Source: Typhlomys cinereus | Lineage: Eukaryota > Chordata > Mammalia > Rodentia > Platacanthomyidae | Assembly (NCBI GenBank): GCA_023101885.1 | Contig: JALPQD010000411.1 | Location: 1,491,909 to 1,555,908 of the forward strand | Direction of reading: 5' to 3' | Length of the DNA stretch: 64,000 bases | In this document: piece by piece, positions 58,605-64,000 of the stretch | Layout: each line of letters begins with the position of its first letter | How positions within the stretch are numbered: the stretch's first letter is position 1 | Program-made: the position numbers and the translations under genes | Notes under the pieces: generated by a model | Database searches by the model: none | Told to the model about the DNA's origin: nothing | What the model saw: the letters and a program-made list of their open reading frames with translations, nothing else

Positions 58605-58775
58605 GTGCATGTGTATGCACAGATACTTTGGCATACACACCGTAGTACAAGCGGTATGACAATCAGAGGATATCAGGTATCAGTCCTCTCCTTCCACTAT
58701 ATGGGTTCTGGGATTTGAATTCAGGACACCAGACTGGTAGGCAAGGTCCTTTATCCACTGAGACATTTGCCAACC
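58605..58775 (-). mobile_element. B2/B4-like SINE
   Basis: Reverse copy: 'tgtgcatgtgtatgcacaga' tail, 'gtcctctccttccactatat', 'gggatttgaattcaggacac' and the head complement 'tatccactgagacatttgcc'. Confidence 0.6.
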
Positions 58776-58809
58776 CAACCCTATATTTTTCCTTTTTTTT
58801 AAACTTGCA

Positions 58810-58814
<5 letters not shown>

Positions 58815-58854
<40 letters not shown>

Positions 58855-59138
58855 GAGAGAGAGACAGAGAGAGACAGAGAGAGACAGAGAGAGAGAGAAA
58901 GAGAGAGGGGCACTGTGTGTCCCTGTGGAGGACCAAGGGTGATTCCAGGAATCATCCTGGATTGCTTCTACCTCCTTGTCGCTTCACTCTGGGATTTCTC
59001 GGGCTCCGCCCAGCAGAACTGGAGGTGCAGGCCACTGCCGTTTCCACCTGGCATTTTTACCTGGGGTTTGGGATTTAAACTCAGGACCTTCTGCTTTTGA
59101 GGCAGAGGCTTAACCCCTGAGCCATCTCCCCAGCCCCA
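58815..59138 (-). mobile_element. tRNA-derived SINE with (TG)n-(GA)n
   Basis: A (TG)n run (about 58809-58830) followed by a (GA)n-rich run (58831-58907) forms the tail complement. Then the family body, 'gtccctgtggaggaccaagg', and the head complement 'ctgagccatctccccagccc'. Confidence 0.88.
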
Positions 59139-62100
59139 TTTTTCCTTTCTTAAATGAATCTTGGGCATCTCTTCTGTGATTTGCAATAAAGAATCCTAGT
59201 CCTAATAGAGTAAATCAAAGACTCCAGTTACTTTGAAATTATTTCAGTTGAACAAATGCTTTTATTTCATTGTGGCTTCCCTCGGACTGAATTTCGCAGA
59301 TCCTGGGTTTGAAGAATTACAGTAATATTGAGTACCTACTCAGTACTTACAGTGACTTTTGTCATGATGGAAGAAGACCTACAGGTGTCTATTATAGATG
59401 CCGAGATAGAAGTTGCGCGTGAAAACACCAAGAGAACGCTCTGATGTAATAAGAAACAGGACTGAGCACAGCTGGACTTCAGCATTGTCCTCTCCAACGT
59501 AGGATTGCTGGGCCTTTGAATCCCTTAGCTGACCCAGACCACTCTTGGAAAAAGCACAACCTCAAGAGACAGATGCCTCAGCCCAGCTGTATGCAGGAAG
59601 AGAGTCCGCTTGGAGACATCTGGATTGAAGAACGCTGGGCAGCTGGGGGAACCAATGCTATGACCAAGGAGGGGAGCAAGGTAGTGCATTGAGCCTCCCT
59701 TACCCTCCTTGCTCATTTCACGGTCTGCCCCAGATCTTCATCTCTCTCCTCTGCACATCCTCCTTGCCACACCTTGCTAAGCCTGTGCTCCATCCAATAA
59801 GGTTAACTGCAAATATGCATCCCTCATAGGCACAGCTGAAGCCCGTAGATGAAAGCTACATTCCACTAAATAAAAAGATGCAACCACTACAGACAATATT
59901 ACATCTCACATTTTCCAGCCAGCCCCTAAAAAAGCATTTATGTTGGAGAGAATTTTATAGATGAAATGATGGGGAGGGCAATGTATGGGCGTCTTTCCAA
60001 CTATAAGCAACCACAAATAAACAACAAGTGTTGCTACACTTTGCAGACTTGCTCAGGAAGAATTTAAAGAAGAAAAGTTATTAGTTACGGTTGAAAGGAA
60101 ATGGGTAAGAAAGATATATGGCCACAGGGCATCTTTGTTCAAGAGCAAGACTGAATGTTCTTTCAATTAGCTTGCTTAGGCTATGGAATGACCCTCGACC
60201 CTACACCATCTCTGGTCCCATATTCCTTTGATTTCCTTCTTTTGGCTCCCCCAAATATATAGCTTGTGTCCCCCATCTAGTGAGGTGCTATGCTGGCAGC
60301 TGTGACCTCGCCTTCTCAGTCCTTCTTCCTAGGGCACCCTCTCCCCCAGCCACACAGCCATCTGCCCTGGAGGTACATACACCCTTGACCCCGCCCTTCT
60401 CTGGAATGTTTTGGAGTGGCAGCTGCTCCTTATCAGTGAAGAGTGAGAAGTACCAGGTTTCTCTCTGACCTTGTTTTCTGAGGTATGGAACAAAAATCTT
60501 GAGGCCAATTTAAGGGCAGGGAGAGGAAGAAGGAGGTGCTGGGGTCGCGCCTCATGCTGCTTCCCTTGCCTCCTAGGACAGTGGACACATGAGGTTTGAT
60601 GTCCGTCTCTTTGCCCAGGCCAGCCACAGGTACATGTCTGTCCTTTGAGTTCTAATACCTGCTAGGCACCTACAAGTAGGTTTTCTAGACCATATGGTAC
60701 AGGCCTCTGTCTCTAGAACAGCATGTCCTTAAACAAGGAAGGGGGCTGTCAGCCTCAAGCCTCCCTGAGGAGTCATATTAGCCAATTAATCTAGAAAGGC
60801 TGTATTTGTTTTCTCTCAGTCAGTAGCTCGTCTTTCATGCTTCCTCTCTAGAACGGAATGCTGATTCGCCATCACCTACGGCCACCAGGAAGTACCACTG
60901 ACATGAAGGGCCTTGTTTTCATGAACGTGGGGTGAGGGGTTGAATCTGTCCCTCAGGCTCCTTTCCCATGAGTGAACTCTTGGGGTCTCCAGTGTGAACT
61001 TTGTAGAGGACAGTTTCATGTCACAAATGCCTAAAGATCGGGCATCCCTTTCACTCTACTAGAGGCAGACTTTCAGGAAAGCTTCGCAATAGTCACTCCA
61101 TGACCTATAAAGAAAACACATAAATGAATTGGCAGCCTTCACATAACTAGCCTTCCTCTATCTAAACACAGAAATGCCATCAGCTTTGGATTTCTTTCTT
61201 GGGAGTCACCACACATTTAAGCATTCTGCACAGGACTAATTCCCATTCTTTCTGTTTCTACTCATTTTCCTCCTTCTTGAGATTTCTCTGGTGTGGTACT
61301 GTAAAGTTTCAGCAAAACATAGAGCCCAAAGCTCTATGGGTAAGGTCTTGAATTGGGAGAATAGGAAGTTATTTTTCAACTTTTGCATGCCAGACCACTT
61401 ACACATCTGAGTATTAAGTTTGAATGCAAGTAACATGATGACCTTCTGTGATGCTCTTCTAGGACTTTCTATTCAAAGTGTGATCCCAGGCGCTCTCATA
61501 GTTTCTCAAGGGATGAGTGTCATCTTGTTCATAAAGTGAGAGGAGTGGCTGGCGACGGGACAGTGCAAGACAGCACAGTCACTGGCCACCAATACATCCC
61601 CATATTTCTGCTGACTGATGTGGGATTTGCCTAGACCAGAAGATCCTTCCATGATCCACAAGGCTGACCTGGTTCCTTTGAGGTCTCTTTAAAGATTTTT
61701 AAGATCATATTTTTGGATCTTCTGAGGGGCTCCTCAGTCTAGCCAGAGCGCAGTTCACCTGTTTGGCAGCTGTGGTGGTGGCTACATTAGCTCATAAGTT
61801 CCATTCTGCTGGGCATTTTTAGTATGTTGCAGAGTTTCCTTTTGTGTCAAGTTCAGGCCCGTATTGCTTGCTCATTTCAAGACGACCTGGATACCACCAA
61901 AGAGTTGCAGGTCTTCAGATCTTTCCATCTCCTGTCCCCCAAACAGTTTGCACTGCTCCTAGAGATGTCAAGAAGCTGGAGAAAGTTCAACAGGGAGAGC
62001 TGGGGGCCACCTCAGGCTTAGGCAGCAATCTGACTAATCTCACAGAAGTCCCAGAGAATCGGGGCTAGTCTTAGCTTGCTCGGCGGCTCCCACAAGTTGC

Positions 62101-62430
62101 TGGAAAGCTAAACGTGACAGAGGCATGTGTATGTGACAACTACTGAGAAGTCCAAGACAACAGACCCCTTCACAGACACAAAAGGGGACATTCTCCGCCT
62201 CCCAAGCAGCGTCCTGCAGAGGAGCTGGGAGAAATACGACCTATTGTGAGCGCTTTGTCAGTGAGCGTCAAAGTAAATAGGAGGCTTGATTTCCTGCTTG
62301 AATTCTCCCATGTACCTAAAGCACTTCCTTTGTAGGTGCAGATATGAAATGCTCCTTGTACAGTAGCCCAGAAGAGGGTGGGACCCAGGCTCTGGGGACT
62401 GGGAATTCTTTTTCCTTCCCCTTTGTGACG
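59139..62430. other. Long mostly unique stretch
   Basis: About 3.3 kb with no clear transposon and no recognised gene. Short frames (for example 61824-62021 plus, 65 codons) show no domain. Like 8.2-12.8 kb it is notable for repeat scarcity. Confidence 0.5.
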
Positions 62431-62515
62431 GGTTGCTGCTGTCGCTGCCGCTGCTGTCGCTGCCGCTGCCGCCGCCAAGATCTATAAGCCTCCATCGTCG
62501 TTATGTGAGTCTTCT
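62431..62515 (+). repeat. GC-rich GCT/GCC triplet stretch with donor-like GTGAGT
   Basis: About 45 bases of imperfect GCTGTC/GCTGCC triplets (62432-62476), followed by 'aagatctataagcctccatc' and 'gtcgttat' then GTGAGTC at 62504-62510, which matches a splice-donor consensus after the first two bases. On the minus strand an ATG at 62495 opens a 59-codon Arg/Gln-rich frame. It may be a 5' noncoding exon edge or only a local triplet expansion. Confidence 0.35.
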
Positions 62516-62885
62516 ATATTTGGAAGCACTTCAGGGGAAATTTTCCACACTCAGAAAGTCATTAGCCAGAAGTGTCTAATCCATACATTTTTTTTCCCAT
62601 GCTCTTTCTTTACACATTGAGATCGTTCATTTTGGAAGCAGACAGAGAAAATCTCCCCACAGCTAGAGGTTCTGGTCCCTCTGCTTGCCTGGTACACTGC
62701 TCGCCTCCAGGTCACTTGGGATGGATCTGGAAGGGTGAGTGGAAGGGGTGGGCTTCTGTTTAAGTGTCCCCCCTGCTTCTACAATTAGGAGCTCAGCTCA
62801 GGTTCCACAGGGCTTCTCTCTATCTTCCCTCCTGCTGATAATGGGTAAGTCAGAGAAGAAATCAGTCAAGAGGGATACTTTTTTC
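62516..62885. other. Unrecognised sequence
   Basis: No gene or repeat recognised. Confidence 0.45.
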
Positions 62886-62995
62886 TTTCTCTTGGGAATC
62901 TCAGCACTCAGGAGGCCAGCCTGAGCTACCTAGCAAGACTTAGATGCCAGACTAGGCTATATATAGCAAGATCCTGTCCGAAAATAAAACTAAAA
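62886..62995 (+). mobile_element. B1-like SINE fragment
   Basis: 'tgggaatctcagcactcagg', 'aggccagcctgagctaccta' and 'gctatatatagcaagatcct' correspond to the B1 middle and end. Confidence 0.6.
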
Positions 62996-63535
62996 TGAGG
63001 GATTTTTAAGTTATATTTTTTTTTACTTCCCACCACAAATGCAAAACATATTTTTTAAAAAAATCAGAAAAGAAAAAGCAAAGGCACTGGAAAGGAGATA
63101 AAACAGTTGAGGCGGGGTGCGAGGCCCAAGGCCCGAAGCCATCATTCCATGGAATCCACACGATCCAGACGTTCCCGCTGTGTCCTAGCAGCATGGAGAA
63201 TTCGGGTCCTGGAGGAGACCACCACATGCCCTCTGCCACATACAGGTGTCATCTTTGGAAAGTTGGTTCACACAGGCGCACCCGTCGGGTGGGAACAGCC
63301 CCTATGCTACATGAACATGACTATGCAAATGGCCAGTGAGCGCCCCTGAGAGAGCTCAGCCCATCTGAGAGCTCCATGTTTGTTTGTTTGGGGGGGGCTT
63401 TTTAATTACATCTTTTTGCCTAGTTACACAAGCTCAAGAGGAACCCCCCTCTCCTCCCCTTTTTAAGAAATAAGTTCCATAAACATTAACTGACAGAGTC
63501 AGGTTAGAAATTCAACCTCTTTTGAATTTCTATCC
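62996..63535. other. Unrecognised sequence
   Basis: A-rich start (63015-63080), then unique sequence. No gene recognised. Confidence 0.45.
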
Positions 63536-63540
63536 TGTGT

Positions 63541-63619
63541 GATTGTGTGTGTGTGTGTGTGTGAGATAATGTATGTGTATATATGATCGTATGTGTGTGA
63601 TTGTGTGTGATAATGTATA

Positions 63620-63663
<44 letters not shown>
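63541..63663 (+). repeat. (TG)n microsatellite, compound
   Basis: Two TG runs (63543-63563 and 63620-63663) joined by TG/TA-rich variant units. Confidence 0.97.
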
Positions 63664-63664
<1 letters not shown>

Positions 63665-63854
63665 TAAAGAGAACACATCCTGCTTTGGCTCTATGTTGTA
63701 AGCATCTTTTCGTCACTAGATGATATCCCAGCTCATAGATGTGCTTTGACCTTTGACTTTGTCTTAGTCAATGTAGACACAGAATTGCTGATTAGATCAT
63801 GGCTTCATTCAGAACAGAGCTTCCACAACACAAAAGCCTTCAGGGCTAGATTTA

Positions 63855-63970
63855 TAGATTACAGGCGGGGAGGCCACCACACCAGAAGAACATTTTTATG
63901 TGGGATCTGAACTCAGGTCCCTTTGCTTTTGACGCAAGGGTTTTAATCATGGAGCCATGTCCCCAGGCCC
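63855..63970 (-). mobile_element. Rodent tRNA-derived SINE fragment
   Basis: 'tttttatgtgggatctgaac', 'tcaggtccctttgcttttga' and 'ggagccatgtccccaggccc' are the reverse of a tRNA-like SINE head. The tail side is missing or unrecognisable. Confidence 0.6.
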
Positions 63971-64000
63971 TAAAGTAAACTCTATGGCAATGTGGATAAA

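Noticed and set aside
62170..62478. Alanine-rich 102-codon minus frame
   Set aside because: The 'start' is TTG and the Ala run is only the GCC/GCT triplet tract read in that frame. Not supported as a gene.

Overview
This is a mammalian, almost certainly rodent, genomic window with no intact multi-exon gene that I can recognise. The evidence is 7SL-derived B1 SINEs, B4/B2/ID-like SINEs, MaLR/ERVL-type LTRs of the MLT1/ORR1/MLT2 kinds, LINE-1 of several ages, and more than a dozen copies of a B2-like tRNA-derived SINE with an AATAAA-containing tail. This repeat mix points to the mouse-related clade (Myodonta). The dominant SINE is not the mouse B2 consensus as I know it, so a dipodoid (jerboa-like) or other non-murine lineage is possible; I cannot name the species.

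Layout. 1-8.2 kb: LTR fragments, SINEs and young L1 3' ends, plus a processed retrocopy of the mitochondrial import gene TOMM5 (6631-7866, minus). The retrocopy keeps an intact 51-codon reading frame, a 15-bp target-site duplication and a poly(A) tail. 8.2-20 kb: mostly unique sequence with scattered SINEs and an approximately 185-bp inverted duplication (12834-13018 versus 14304-14488). 20-50.8 kb: a dense nest of LINE-1 and LTR insertions. One old L1 (+) ends near 30.5 kb. A second L1 of the same family (-) runs from about 38.0 to 50.8 kb and is itself interrupted by two young L1s, three SINEs, a complete two-LTR MaLR-type element containing a 289-codon open frame, and a solo ERV LTR. 50.8-64 kb: mainly unique sequence with MIR, B1, B2/B4-like SINEs, a GC-rich triplet stretch followed by a donor-like GTGAGT (62.4-62.5 kb), and a (TG)n tract.

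Functionally the window reads as intergenic or intronic DNA. The only recognisable host protein-coding sequence is the TOMM5 retrocopy. The mobile elements are remnants: visible catalytic positions of the old L1 are mutated. Nested target-site duplications give a relative order of insertion, with old L1 first, then MaLR/ERVL LTRs, young L1 3' ends, and the youngest SINEs last. Boundaries given without a target-site duplication are estimates by eye. No CRISPR array, rRNA, functional tRNA or bacterial-type operon was seen.
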